A stretch of DNA of 64,000 nt from NCBI GenBank assembly GCA_024760905.1, contig CM045746.1, positions 4,588,501 to 4,652,500 of the forward strand. The letters are read 5' to 3'. Source of the DNA: Plotosus lineatus. Lineage: Eukaryota > Chordata > Actinopteri > Siluriformes > Plotosidae. The notes below the pieces were generated by a model. That model was not told the origin of the DNA. It searched no databases and saw only the letters and a program-made list of their open reading frames with translations. Of the stretch, positions 1 to 10,322 are shown in pieces (position 1 is the first letter of the stretch; each line of letters opens with the position of its first letter). The translations under genes were made by a program, and so were the position numbers.

Positions 1-2
1 TC

Positions 3-1335
3 TGGCAATCTCGTGGTTTCACTGCTGCTGACGGTAAGCCCATTTCACATTCCACCTTAGTCCAGAATCTTATTGTGTCCTGCAATCTCCCGCTCCGTTT
101 AGCGATCGTAAAGACCCGCGGTCATTCCTCTGACCACACTGATGAGGCACGAGGTAACTCTTTGGCTGACCGCGCGGCTAAACAGGCTGCCTCGCTCGGC
201 TCCATGCCGCCGTTCCCGCAGCCCGCGCTGGTGTCAACCTCACACATGCTTAGCGCCCTCCTCCCTGACTTGGATCTGAAATCCCTTCAGTCCTCGGCGT
301 CCAAAGAAGACACTGATTTTTGGTCCTCGCAGGGCTCTCAGCCCTCGGGTGACGGCATTCTACTCGATTCGACCGGTCGCTTATGTCTGCCCACGCACTG
401 CCTTCCTTTCCTCGTCCGCGAGTTTCACGGGCCTACACATCAGCGGTCGAAGAGGGGTGGTGACAGATATGGAAAAAGATTTTTGTATACGACAACTAGC
501 CTCTACGGTGCACAGCATTCTGGACAAATGCCTGATTTGTGCACAGAACAATGTGTCCAAACCACATGCATCACATCAGCATCTGCCGAAACCAGATACT
601 CCCTTCCAGGAGTGGCAGATAGACTTTACCCACATGCCCCGGCAGGGCCCCTTTAAATATCTATTGGTTATCGTGGATAAATTTTCCCGATGGGTTGAAG
701 CTTTCCGTGTGGGAACGAAACGCCCGAGTAGTGGTTCAAAAGTTATCACAGGAAATTATTCCCAGATATGGCCTCCCGTTGGGTATTGATTCGGACAAAG
801 GCACACCATTCACCTCAAAAGTCACTCAACTGTTGGCACAAGAGCTAAAGATCAATTGGCGTTTCCATGTCCCATATCACCCTCAGTCCTCCGGAATCGT
901 GGAACGAACAAACAGAACCATTAAAGGAAAATTACGAAAAGCAATGCACGCCACCGGATCCAGGAATTGGGTTTCGGTGCTGCCTGTGGTCCTAGCGGAT
1001 CTGCGGATGACCTCGCAGGTGGCCTTAGGGAATCTATCCCCTTATGAAGTGGTAATGGGGAGACCCTTTCCTGCTCCTTGGAGGAAGGGAAAACAGGCTT
1101 TGGGTACGGAAGATCTAGACATACACATGAGCGAGTATGCCATGGGCCTTGTTAAGGGGCCTTCAAGGTAGGAGACAAGGTGCTGGTCAAGAAATTTGTG
1201 AAACTAAATTCCTCTTTGGGAGACTCTCCTTACAGTGAGCCCACGGAGATACTCGCTGTAACTCGTACCGCCGTACTAACTGACCTCTTTCCACAGTGGA
1301 TCCATGCTACCAGACTGAAGAAAACTCCACAATGA
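3..1335 (+). pseudogene. Endogenous retrovirus pol, RNase H C-terminal part plus integrase, broken
   Basis: This is the 3' part of a retroviral pol gene; it begins before the window edge. Up to about base 440 it reads as RNase H, including an H..H..D region followed by GNSLADRAAK, the usual end of that domain. Integrase follows: an HGPTH and CLIC zinc-binding H2C2 module, the first catalytic Asp in WQIDFTHMP (about 615-640), the second Asp in GIDSDKGTPF (about 783-812) and the Glu in SGIVERTNR (about 890-912). A C-terminal SH3-like segment continues to a stop at 1335. WQIDF and YEVVMGRPFP resemble gamma/epsilon-type (class I) retroviruses more than Ty3/Gypsy. Two frame changes, near 445 and near 715, break the gene. 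The copy cannot be functional as it stands. Confidence 0.88.
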
Positions 1336-1421
1336 AGTATTGTATTGTTTGTTTTTGTGTGACCATGATGTTGTCTATCTTTATTACCTCTGTTCCAGGT
1401 CTTAAGACATATATCACCTAA
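1332..1421 (+). other. Short hydrophobic ORF overlapping the pol stop
   Basis: A 29-codon reading frame starts with an ATG that overlaps the pol stop in the arrangement ATGA and ends at 1419-1421. It is strongly hydrophobic (VCFCVTMMLSIFITSV), like a signal peptide. In retroviruses env often starts at the end of pol, so this may be an env leader remnant. No further env-like protein is seen before the LTR, and chance is a fair alternative. Confidence 0.35.
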
Positions 1422-1940
1422 GAGGGGAGAAGTGTTTTCTAACGGATTCGGCTCAACATAAGCTTACGAGTACCATCTTTACTGGGAACGGATAACCAAA
1501 AATATCCTGTGTTATGTATTTAGAAGAATGATTCACTCCATATTTAACCATGTTTGTGCCTGTATGCATTTGTCTGCTGTTGTTGTGTGTGTTCGGACCT
1601 TGCCTCCTTAGGTGTCTGCTGAATCGTGTGTGGGCCCTGATGGACGCTTTCAGTGGACCAACGTATACGCAACTGGATGCGCAGTCCGACGGCACCTCTT
1701 ACCCTTCGTCCCGGGTGTAGTGAGGGGTCGGGATCTTGAGGGGACCCGAGTATCTCGAGGCAGTGGGCGAAGAGCGTCGTAGCTCAAGCTGCCCTTCAAG
1801 CACAGGCCCCGATCAACCGCGGTCCCTGGTCTCCTGAAAGATCCCGACCTTCGACACCCGCTGAACCTTTGTGTATTCTGCAACGATTTATTAACGAATG
1901 ATTTATACTTCATGAACATTAAAGTATAAAAGAGGGGAAC
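1422..1940 (+). other. Degenerate region between pol and 3' LTR, no gene recognised
   Basis: About 520 bases between the end of pol and the LTR. No recognisable envelope domain is seen in any frame. Two purine tracts resembling polypurine tracts occur: aagaggggag near 1421-1430, and aaaagaggggaac at 1928-1940, directly before the LTR. The second is the better candidate because a TG-starting LTR follows it. Confidence 0.45.
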
Positions 1941-2427
1941 TGTTAGAATATATCTCTGACCTACTACGTACATGTTTATTGAATCATGAAGCAAGAAGTT
2001 CTCATTATCCTGTTGTACCCCGATGTCCTAAGTTTTGTGTAAAACATCAACCAGACCTAACTGGATGTTCAAGGCTGTCCCTCTTATGTCACCACATACC
2101 TACGTACGAATGCAAACAGTTACGTAACCAACATACCAACATGATATGGTGCTATCCACACACACATACACACACACATACACACATACACACACCCACA
2201 CCCTATGTTATGACGAATGTACTTTGACCAAGGACAAGGACATATGACATATGACTTTGACCAAGGACATATGACTCTGTGATTATCTGCTTGCAAAAAC
2301 AAAGAAACTGCATAAAAAGCTTGTGCTCAGGAACACCCTCTGAGCAGTAGATGAATAAACCAGATTGATTTTACTCGTATGGTTTGTTGTCTTCTGTTCC
2401 CGGAGTACTCTAAGACGTTGAGATACA
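1941..2427 (+). repeat. Probable retroviral 3' LTR
   Basis: Starts TGTTAG right after a polypurine tract and can be closed at ...GATACA near 2427, giving TG..CA ends. It has the expected promoter order: TATA-like cataaaaag at 2311-2319 and polyadenylation signal AATAAA at 2354-2359, followed by a T/G-rich segment. It lies downstream of pol in the same orientation. A CA microsatellite interrupts U3. The right boundary is uncertain because no 5' LTR lies in the window for comparison. Confidence 0.62.
2157..2206. repeat. CA microsatellite inside the LTR
   Basis: Imperfect (CA)n with TA interruptions, in the U3 part of the LTR. Confidence 0.9.
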
Positions 2428-2449
2428 GGAATCCAGACCGTGCAGGTTT

Positions 2450-3867
2450 ACATGAGAGCTTCTACAGAGAGAGTTCTTACAGGTACCAACAGCATTCAAA
2501 CAGTTTTATCCATCTTAAAGAAACCCTCTCTGGATCCATCAAACATCAGCAATTACAGGTCAGTATCACTTCTTTGTTTCTAAAATTCTCGAACACACTG
2601 CTTCTAACCAAATGTCTTTCTATCTTTTGCAGAATAACCTCCTTGACCCTAATCAATCTGGCGTCAAAGCAGCACATTCCACAGAGTCTGCACTCTTGGC
2701 TGTTACAGAGAAGCTGAATGCTGCAAGATCAGCCGAGATGTCATCAGTTCTCATCCTGCTCAACTTTTCAGCAGCATTTGACACGGTCAACTACAAAACT
2801 CTATTGTCCATCCTCAGGAGTCTAGAAGTTTGTGGTGTAATATGGCCGTGGTTTTCTTCCTACCTGGAAGATCACTCATATGAGGTTACATTGAGGGGAT
2901 CCACATCCTTTCCATGCCAAATTTCCACTGGTGTTCCCCAGGGCTTAGTTCTTGGTCCATTTCTGTTTTCTCTTTATTTAAAGTCCATTGGTGATGTTAT
3001 ATCCTCACATGGGTTCTCATACCACTACTATGCAGATGACACTCAACCTTTTCTCTCTTTTCCTCCCACAGACACTGATGTTTCTGCCCGGATGTCTGCA
3101 TGCCTGGCAAGTATCTCCTCATGGATGGCAGCTCACCAGTTGGTGCTTAATTCCATCAAGACTGAATTGCTGTTCATCCCAGCTGACCAATCCCCACATC
3201 AAGATTTTGCAATGTCCTTGGACAATGCTGTGATTGCTACTTCAGGCACTGCACGAAATCTTGGAGTAACCATAGATACGTACCTGTCCTTTTCTTCTCA
3301 TATCACTAATCTTTCTCAATCATGTTGATTTCTTCTCTTTAATATCCGAAGGGTTCGTCCATTTCTTTCCAGTAAGGCCACTCCAATATTCGTCAATTCC
3401 TTGTCATCTCAAGACTAGATTATTGCAATTCACTTGTGACAGGTCTACCTTTGAGTGCTATTTGATCTCGACAAACGATCCAGAATGCAGCTGCATGACT
3501 TGTTTTCAACCTTCCTAAATTATCCCACACCACACCACTGCTACAATCTCTCCACTGGCTTCCTGTAGCTGCTTGCATTAGATTTAAAACACTCATGTTT
3601 TCCTACAGAGCCAAAAATGGACCTGTACCTTCCTATCTCAAAGCAATTATCACACCTTGCTCTACACCGCATTCTCTCAGTTCCTCTCGCACTGCAAGAC
3701 TGATCCCTCCCTCTATCAAGGGACAAGGGAAAAATACATCCAAACTCTTCTCTGTTCTGGCTCCAAAGTGGTGGAATGAGCTTCCTCTGAACATTCAGAT
3801 AGCTGAGTCACTGAATATCTTCAAACAACTGCTGAAAACATACCTCTTTCAGCGGTACTTAGATTAA
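2450..3867 (+). pseudogene. L2-like reverse transcriptase, broken
   Basis: Encodes the RT fingers/palm and the LINE C-terminal domain. Motifs seen: KAAHSTESALLAVTEKLNAA, LLNFSAAFDTVNYKTLL (first catalytic Asp in AAFDTV), STGVPQGLVLGPFLFSLY and YHYYADDTQPF (catalytic YADD). The C-terminus near 3595-3867 has FKTLMFSYRAKNGPVPSYL and WNELPLNIQIAESLNIFKQL, a typical L2/CR1-group end. The frame is lost near 3325 and several stops follow up to about 3590. Leu replaces Ser in PQGS. A stop precedes the RTE insertion by only 25 bases. Confidence 0.85.
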
Positions 3868-3874
3868 GCATTAT

Positions 3875-3892
3875 GCTGTATACAAACACTCA
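3875..3892. repeat. Left target-site duplication of RTE copy 1
   Basis: The 18-mer gctgtatacaaacactca occurs here and again at 7040-7057, exactly flanking the RTE. Confidence 0.95.
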
Positions 3893-6800
3893 ATGCAGCC
3901 GTGAGGGGGGGGCACAAACCAGTGTCTCTCCCTCACGCCGGTCCCAAGCCCGGATAAATGCAGAGGGTTGCGTCAGGAAGGGCATCCGGCGTAAAACAAA
4001 TGCCAAATAAACTATGCGAATCACAAGAAATAACCACATACCGGATCGGTCGAGGCCCGGGTTAACAACGACCGCCATCAGTGCCGTCAACCAACAGGGT
4101 GCTGATGGAAATGGGACTACTGTTGGTCGAAGACGTCGAAGAAGGAGAGGCGGGAGGCGTGTCCGTTGCCAGAGAGAGAAGAGGAAAGGCATGAGTCTAG
4201 GACTGAAAGTAGGGACTTTGAATGTTGGAACTATGACAGGAAAAGGTAGAGAGCTGGCTGACATGATGCAGAGGAGGAAGGTGGACAAACTGTGTGTTCA
4301 GGAGACCAGGTGGAAAGGTCGCAAGGCTAGAAGCATAGGAGCAGGGTTTAAGCTGTTTTATCACGGTGTGGATGGGAAGAGAAATGGAGTCGGAGTCATC
4401 TTGAAGGAGGAGTTTGCCAGGAATGTTCTAGAAGTGAAAAGAGTGTCAGACAGGGTGATGAGTCTCAAGTTAGAAATTAAAGGTGTGATGGTCAATGTTG
4501 TTAGTGCTTATGCCCCACAGACAGGATGTGAGCGAGAAGAGAAGGAGAGATTCTGGAGGGAGTTAGATGAAGTGATGCAGAGTACCCCCAGAGGTGAAAG
4601 AGTGGTCATTGGGGCAGACTTCAATGGACATGTTGGTGCAGGAAACAGAGGGGACGAGGAAGTGATGGGTAGGTTTGGTATCCAGGACAGGAATGCAGAA
4701 GGATAGATGTTGGTAGATTTTGCAAAAAGGATGGAAATGGCTGTGGTGAATACTTTCTTCCAGAAGAGAGAGGAGCATAGGGTGACTTATAAAAGTGGAG
4801 GTAGGAGCACACAGGTAGACTACATCTTGTGCAGGCGATATAATTTAAAGGAAGTCAGTGACTGCAAAGTAGTAGTGGGTGAGAGTGTTGCCAAACAGCA
4901 TAGGATGGTGGTGTGCAGGATGATGCTGATGGTGAGGAAGGTGAAGAAGGCAAAGGCAGAGCAGAAGACAAAGTGGTGGAAGTTGAAAAAGGAAGAGTGT
5001 CAGGTTGTCTTCAAGGAGGAGTTGAAACAGGCTTTGGGTGGTCAGAAAGTGCTTCCAGATGACTGGACAACTACAGCTAATGTGATCAGGGAGACAGGTA
5101 GGAGAATACTTGGTGTGTCATCTGGAAGGAAAGTAGATAAGGAGACTTGGTGGTGGAATGAGGAAGTGCAGGAGTGTGTACAAAGGAAGAGATTAGCTAA
5201 GAAGAAGTGGGACATTGAGAAAACCGAAGAGAGTAAACAGGAGTACAGGGAGACACAGCGTAAGGCAAAGGTAGCAGTGTCAAAGGCCAAACAGAGCGCG
5301 TTTGATGACTTGTATGCTCGGTTGGAAAGTAAGGAGGAGAAAATGATTTATATAGGTTGGCACAGCAGAGAAATAGAGATGGGAAGGACGTGCAGCAAGT
5401 TAGATTGATAAAGGACAGAGAGGGAAATGTATTGACTGATGACAGAAGTGTGCTGGGAAGATGGAAAGAGTACTTTGAAGAGCTGATGAATGAGGAAAAT
5501 GAGAGAGAAAAAAGAGTAGAAGAAGTGACTGTTGAGGACCAGGAAGTAGCAAAGATTAGTAAGGGTGAAGTGAGGAGGGCATTGAAGAGGATGAAGAATG
5601 GAAAGGCAGTTGGTCCGGATGACATACCGGTGGAGGTATGGAAGTGTCTAGGAGAGGTAGCAGTAGATTTTCTGACAAGAACATTCAACAAGGTCTTAGA
5701 GAGTGAGAGGATGCCAGAGGAATGGAGGAGAAGTGTGATGGTGCCCATTTTTAAGAACAAGGGAGACGTGCAGAGTTGTGGCAACTACAGAGGGATAAAG
5801 TTGATGAGCCATACGATGAAGTTATGGGAAAGAATAGTGGAAGCTAGACTTAGGGCAGAAGTCAGCATTTGTGAACAACAGTTTGGTTTCATGCCAAGAA
5901 AGAGCACCACAGATGCAGTGTTTGCCTTGAGGATGTTAATGGAGAAGTACAGAGAAGGTCAGAGGGAGCTGCATTGTGCCTTTGTGGATCTGGAGAAAGC
6001 ATATGACAGGGTGCCGAGAGAAGAACTGTGGTATTGCATGAGGAAGTCTGGAGTGGCAGAGAAGTATGTTAGAGTGGTGCAGGGCATGTATGAGAGATGT
6101 AAGACAGTGGTGAGGTGTGCTGTCGGTGTGACACAAGAGTTCAAGGTGGAGGTGGGACTGCATCAAGGGTCAGCTCTCAGCCCCTTCTTGTTTGCTATGG
6201 TGATGGACAGGTTGACAGACGAGGTTAGACAAGATTCCCCATGGACTATGATGTTTGCAGATGACATCGTGATCTGTAGTGAGAGCAGAGAACAAGTGCA
6301 GGAAAATCTAGAGAGGTGGAGGTATGCCCTGGAAAGGAGGGGAATGAAGGTTAGCCTCAGTAAGACAGAATACATGTGCATGAATGACAAGGACCAAAGA
6401 GGAACGGTGAGATTACAGGGAGCAGAGATAAGGAAGGTGGAGGATTTTAAGTACCTAGGCTCAACAATCCAGAGCAGTGGAGAGTGTGGAAAAGAGGTCA
6501 AGAAGCGTGTGCAGGCAGGTTGGAATGGTTGGAGAAAAGTGTCCGGTGTGATGTGTGATAGGAGGGTATCGGCAAGAATGAAAGGAAAAGTGTACAAGAC
6601 GGTGTTGAGGCCAGCGATGTTGTATGGGTTAGAAACAGTGGCCCTGGGGAAAAGACAGGAGGCAGAGTTGGAGGTAGCAGAGATGAAAATGTTGAGGTTC
6701 TCTTTGGGAGTAACGAGGATAGATAGGATTCGGAATGAGCACATCAGAGGGACAGCACATGTAAGATGTTTTGGAGACAAAGTCAGAGAGGCTAGATTGA

Positions 6801-7039
6801 GATGGTTTGGACATGTACAGAGGAGGGATAGTGAGTATATTGGTAATAGGATGCTGATGCTGGAACTACCAGGCAAAAGGCCTAGAGGAAGACCAAAGAG
6901 ACGATTCATGGATGTGGTGAAGGAGGACATGAAGGTCGTTGGTGTAAGAGAAGAAGATGCAAAGGATAGGGTGAGATGGAGGCAGATGATTCGCTGTGGC
7001 GACCCCTGAAGGGAAAAGCCGAAAGGAAAAGAAGAAGAA
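3893..7039 (+). mobile_element. RTE-clade LINE, nearly full length (copy 1)
   Basis: A 3.15-kb non-LTR retrotransposon inserted in the L2 3' UTR. The 5' UTR starts atgcagccgtgag and contains cgccggtcccaagcccgg and ggaagggcatccggcgtaaa. The 3' end is gctgtggcgacccctgaagg, then agccgaaaggaaaagaagaa, with no long poly(A), as in RTE elements. The 18-bp duplication is perfect, so the insertion is young or well preserved. At least five other fragments of the family lie in this window. The protein belongs to the group often annotated in vertebrate genomes as craniofacial development protein 2-like. Confidence 0.92.
4014..7009 (+). pseudogene. RTE ORF: APE endonuclease plus reverse transcriptase, one stop and one frameshift
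   Basis: Single ORF of about 1,000 codons. The APE-type endonuclease (about 4200-4930) shows LCVQETRWKG (catalytic Glu), VVSAYAPQ, VVIGADFNGHVG (Asp, Asn) and AKQHRMVV (His). RT follows: [74 protein letters not shown] and [13 protein letters not shown] with the catalytic ADD. The C-terminus ends RPRGRPKRRFMDVV...RCGDP. Two lesions inactivate it: an in-frame TAG at 4704-4706 where the sister copy at 14160 has CAG (Gln), and a one-base loss near 5333. Apart from these the frame is open, so it was recently coding. Confidence 0.93.
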
Positions 7040-7057
7040 GCTGTATACAAACACTCA
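7040..7057. repeat. Right target-site duplication of RTE copy 1
   Basis: Exact second copy of gctgtatacaaacactca. Confidence 0.95.
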
Positions 7058-7064
7058 CCACACA

Positions 7065-7075
7065 CAACCCCCCCC

Positions 7076-7120
<45 letters not shown>
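7065..7120. repeat. Poly-C followed by (AC)n
   Basis: A run of about 13 C followed by roughly 20 AC units, in the L2 3' UTR. Confidence 0.95.
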
Positions 7121-7122
<2 letters not shown>

Positions 7123-7430
7123 CATCTGCCATCTGAGTTTGACTGATAGTATACTTAGTCTGTGTTCAAACAAACCAGTCCAAGAATATATTCACCAATA
7201 GAGAATTTAAACCACTTCTGTAACTTGGATAAGCGCGTCTGTTAAATGCTGTGAATGTAAATGATTCAACACTCTGTAATTATGCATTCAATTATTCTTT
7301 CGCTGAAACACTTAATAATACAGGGAGGCTGGAGTGTATCTCAACCAACTGAATGAGGTGGTGTACACCATGAATAGCCATCACAGAGCCAACACACTCA
7401 TGTTCACACTTAGGGAAATTTGGATCAGCC

Positions 7431-7773
7431 AATTAGCTTAATGTACTTGAGTACATCAGAGGGACAACACATGTAAAAGGTTTTGGAGAAAAAGTCAGAG
7501 AGGCTAGATTGAGATGGTTTGGACATGTACAGAGATGGGATAGTGAATATATTGGTCGTAGGATGCTGAAGTTGGAACTACCAGGCAGAAGGCCTAGAGG
7601 AAGACCAGATTTGGTAGATTTATGGATGTGGTGAAGGAGGACATAAAGATAGTTGGAGTAAGAGTAGGAGATGCAGAGGATAGAGTGAGATGGAGGCAGA
7701 TGATTTACTGTGGCGACCCCTGAAGGGAACAGCCGAAAGGAAAAGAAAAAGAAGAAGAGAATTAGCTTAATGT
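7431..7773. repeat. 14-bp duplication flanking RTE fragment 2
   Basis: aattagcttaatgt occurs at 7431-7444 and 7760-7773, directly abutting both ends of the RTE fragment. Confidence 0.92.
7445..7759 (+). mobile_element. RTE LINE 3' fragment (copy 2)
   Basis: Matches the last 300 bases of RTE copy 1, from tacatcagagggacaacaca to gcgacccctgaagggaacag and a GAA-rich end. It is 5'-truncated. It inserted into the family V SINE, as shown by the 14-bp duplication. It encodes only the end of the C-terminal domain (RPRGRP region, with frame damage). Confidence 0.92.
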
Positions 7774-7987
7774 GTTTGTCTTTGAGCTATGGGAGAAAAC
7801 ACGAGTACCCAGAGAAACCCATGCAAGCACAGGGAGAACATATAAACTCCGCACAGAAATGTGCTCACCAAGCCAGAACATTCTGTGAAGCAGATGTGCT
7901 AACCATGACACCACTGGTGCCTTCCTTCATTGACACTGATTCCTGAACTTTTCCCCACCTGTTCATGGCCTGTTTTGTTTTAAGAAT

Positions 7988-8320
7988 TGCTCATTCATTT
8001 ATTTTCTGAACCGCTTAATCCAATTAAGGTAACAGGGAAGCTGGCCCCTATCTCAGCCAACTCCGAGGTACACCCTGGACAGCTCACCCGGCCATCACAG
8101 GCCCAACATTCACACTCACACCTAGGGGAGATTTGGAACACGCAAGTTGCCTACTATGCATGTTTTTGGACTATGGGAGAAAACCAGACAACCCAAAAGA
8201 AACCTACACAAGCACATAGAGAACATGCGAACTACACACTGAAATGCCCAAGCTGGGAATCAAACCCAGGACCTTCTTGCTGTGAGGCAGATGTGCTAAC
8301 TGCTACACCACCGTGCAGAG
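7988..8320 (-). mobile_element. V-SINE-like tRNA SINE (family V), near full length
   Basis: The minus strand reads from a tRNA-like head near 8317 (gcacggtggtgtagcagtta, A-box-like; ggtttgattcccagc, B-box-like) through cagtccaaaaacatg to a tail agcggttcagaaaataaatg near 7990. Both internal Pol III boxes are recognisable. It sits tandem with another copy on the left, in the same orientation. Confidence 0.8.
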
Positions 8321-8337
8321 TTTCGAGACTTGCTAGT

Positions 8338-8620
8338 AATGTCTGTCTTCCTTTCGGCTTTTTCCCTTTTTACTCGGGAGTCGCCACAGCGAATCATCTG
8401 ATTCGCACGCTTTGATTTGGCAGAGGTTTTTACGTCGGCTGCCCTTCCTGTCACAACCCTTTTTAGCAAGGGACAGAAACACGCTGACGACTTTGCAGCT
8501 ACTCTTTACGAAAGTCAGCAATGGTTCTTTTACATGAACCTCTCACCATAGACAGTGACAGACATGGCCCGCCTTTGATAACCCAGTTAGCTGCATGGGA
8601 TGGGATGGGGGGGGGGGAGT
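8338..8620 (-). mobile_element. RTE-tailed tRNA SINE (family A), head lost
   Basis: Reverse orientation. The left end is the tail (ttcctttcggctttttccct; gggagtcgccacagcgaatc), followed by the family A middle part (gaaagtcagcaatggttctt; acatgaacctctcaccatag). It stops at a poly-G run before the tRNA head. The tail is homologous to both ends of the resident RTE; see the entry at 49056. Confidence 0.82.
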
Positions 8621-8829
8621 CCAAAAACATGCTCAGTGGGTTTCTGGTAACTGGCTGTTCCAAATCATCCCCCGGTGTGAGTGCGAATGGTTGTGCGTGT
8701 TGGCCCTGTAATGGCCTGGCAAGCTGTTCAGGGTGTACCCTGCTCTCGGTCAAAGTGGCTGAGATGGGCACCAGTCTCCCTGTGACCCTAATTAGGATTC
8801 AGCGGTTCAGAAAATAAATGAATCAATGA
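8621..8829 (+). mobile_element. V-SINE-like SINE (family V), 3' half
   Basis: Plus-strand body from gtccaaaaacatgc through gtaatggcctggcaagctgt and ctgagatgggcaccagtctc to cagcggttcagaaaataaat, then an ATGAATCA tail. It lacks the tRNA head. It forms an inverted pair with the family V copy at 7988-8320, with a family A SINE between them. Confidence 0.75.
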
Positions 8830-8934
8830 ATAAAATCAGTAAATATAAAACGCTTTCTCCAGATTGGCGTTTTTAGTCGTTTTAAAATTTGTTCTACGAT
8901 GTCTGTGGTTAAAAAAAAAATTAACTGGACTGAG

Positions 8935-9250
8935 GCGTTTCACGTTCTAGCTTGCCAGTACAAATATGGCGGAGCGCTAACGGGTCTTGTCTGCGGGATC
9001 GTCTCGGGATATTGACGTCATTGGAGCTGCGTTTGGAGCACGGTGTCTGGATTTGAGACGGGGCTGTCCACGCGCTTTCAGCTTCATGCGGGTTCCGGTA
9101 GTGTGTCTGTCCACCGAACGTGAGTGAACTTGAACTGAACCACCTGAGCTGCTTGCGGTTCGGTAAACAGGCAGAGGAAGTACCGGACTCGGGGTGGTCT
9201 GTGGCGAAACGGCTCCACCTCTGAGCGTCACGTCGCAAATAAACCGAGCT
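8935..9250. promoter_or_regulatory. CpG-rich segment with CRE and YY1-like motifs, candidate promoter
   Basis: This 315-base tract is far richer in CpG (about 30) than its AT-rich TE surroundings. It holds a perfect CRE palindrome TGACGTCA (9013-9020), a YY1-like aaatatggcggag (8962-8974) and further CG-rich motifs such as cgtcacgtcgc (9226-9236). On the plus strand CCGAAC|GTGAGT at 9114-9125 is a good 5' splice-site match, so a first exon may end near 9119. No coding exon can be identified, and no TE homology is seen. It may be a promoter of a host gene or of a TE or retrogene. Confidence 0.4.
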
Positions 9251-9595
9251 CCTTTTACACAGTTTTAATTACCGAATTTAGTTTGATAAACAGATTCGTC
9301 TGCGCTTTCTTTCTTTTCCGTTATTTTTAAACCAGAACTCGAGTGCTGACGTCTGAGGCCTACAAACACTGCATTATCCGGTTGTATTGTCTCCGTATGA
9401 TTGTTGGACAGACGGAGTAAAACAGCACACCGGTATTCTATAAAACACACCTCAATTAGGACCGAGAGCGCGCGCGCGCGCGTGTGTGTGTATAGTGTAT
9501 TGTGTCTACGGTTAGGCATCTAATAGCAAAAATGAAAAGTTTAAAGAACTTGAAGCAGACATTGTTGAAAGTGCAGAACGTATTTGTTAGGGCAG
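9251..9595. other. Non-repetitive stretch with a short (GC)n(GT)n tract
   Basis: No gene or recognised repeat. The tract gcgcgcgcgcgcgtgtgtgtgt lies around 9468-9490. The sequence continues downstream of the CpG-rich segment and may be the same unique region. Confidence 0.5.
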
Positions 9596-9918
9596 TGGTG
9601 GTCTAGTAGTAATAGGACGTTGGATCGCTGATCCTAAGGTTGCGGGTTCGAGTCCCACTCTCCACAAGGTTATCACTGTCCCCTCAGTGCAGCGAACTGG
9701 GTTATCAAAGGCTGGCTCACTGTCTATGGTGAGAGGTTCATGTAAAAGAACCATTGCGGACTTTCATAAAAAGAGTAGGCTGCAAAGCCGTCTGTGTGTT
9801 TCTGTCTCTTGCGAAACGGTTGTGTCAGGAAGGGCATCCGACGTGAAAACCTATGCCAAATCAAACACGTGACTCATTTGCTGTGGCGATCCCTGATAAA
9901 GGGAAAAAGCCGGAAGGA
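9596..9918 (+). mobile_element. RTE-tailed tRNA SINE (family A), full length
   Basis: The head is gcagtggtggtctagtagta (A box, like tRNA-Glu/Gly) and gcgggttcgagtcccactct (B box). The middle has gtgagaggttcatgtaaaag. The tail has ggaagggcatccgacgtgaa, then tgctgtggcgatccctgata and agccggaaggaa. Pol III transcription from the internal boxes is the expected mode. Confidence 0.88.
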
Positions 9919-10077
9919 AATCTCTCATCCCTGTAAATGTGCAGATTTGCAGTCTAGTGCAGAGATTTAACAAAAGTCTGGTGTAAACATTAATGTGCAG
10001 ATGCTCTCTTCTCTTCTTCGTGGTAAACCGAACAACTTCAATACTGAAGACTAATGTTGGTGTGACCCTCTCCAGGT

Positions 10078-10276
10078 CGTAGAAACACACTGACGGCTTT
10101 GCAGCCGACTCTTTTTACGAAAGTCAGCAATGGTTCTTTTACATGCCTCTCACCATAGACAGTGAGAGACCTGGCCTGCCTTTGATAACCCAGTTAGCTG
10201 CACTGGGGGGACAGTGACAACCCTGTGGGGACTCAAACCCCCAACCTTAGGATCAGCGATCCTGCACCCTAACCAC
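10078..10276 (-). mobile_element. Family A SINE, interrupted by a Tc1 element
   Basis: Reverse-orientation SINE lacking its tail. It runs into its tRNA head (aggatcagcgatcctgcacc) and is cut at a TA dinucleotide by the Tc1 element. The remaining few bases of the head (gaccaccactgcc) resume at 11978-11990, right after the Tc1. Confidence 0.85.
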
Positions 10277-10322
10277 TACTAGTCCTTCTAAAAAAATTAG
10301 CATATTGTGATAAAGTTCATTG

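Larger units (their letters stand above)
2440..7264 (+). mobile_element. L2-clade LINE, 5'-truncated, split by an RTE insertion
   Basis: The left part (about 2440-3892) encodes the RT region and C-terminus. The right part (7058 to about 7264) is the 3' UTR, ending in the L2-type tail ggataagcgcgtctgttaaa and then tgtaaatg. The two are separated by an RTE element flanked by an exact 18-bp duplication, which proves they were contiguous. The 5' end with the endonuclease is missing, as is usual for LINE copies. Confidence 0.85.
7280..7935 (-). mobile_element. V-SINE-like tRNA SINE (family V), split by an RTE fragment
   Basis: Read on the minus strand it has a tRNA-like head (right end, near 7925), the body tcggagtttgcatgt-like, and a tail like gaaaatgaatgaatg (left end near 7285). 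It resembles zebrafish DANA and other V-SINEs: the strand shown contains agggagaacatataaactcc and agccatcacagagccaacac, characteristic of these elements in reverse. The RTE fragment at 7445-7759 interrupts it with a 14-bp duplication. Confidence 0.72.

Noticed and set aside
1422..1440. First purine tract as the true LTR start
   Set aside because: A TG start exists, but no TATA or AATAAA follows in the right spacing before 1940; the second tract fits better.
9596..9660. tRNA gene-like head
   Set aside because: Repeated nine times with the same non-tRNA body; it is a SINE head.
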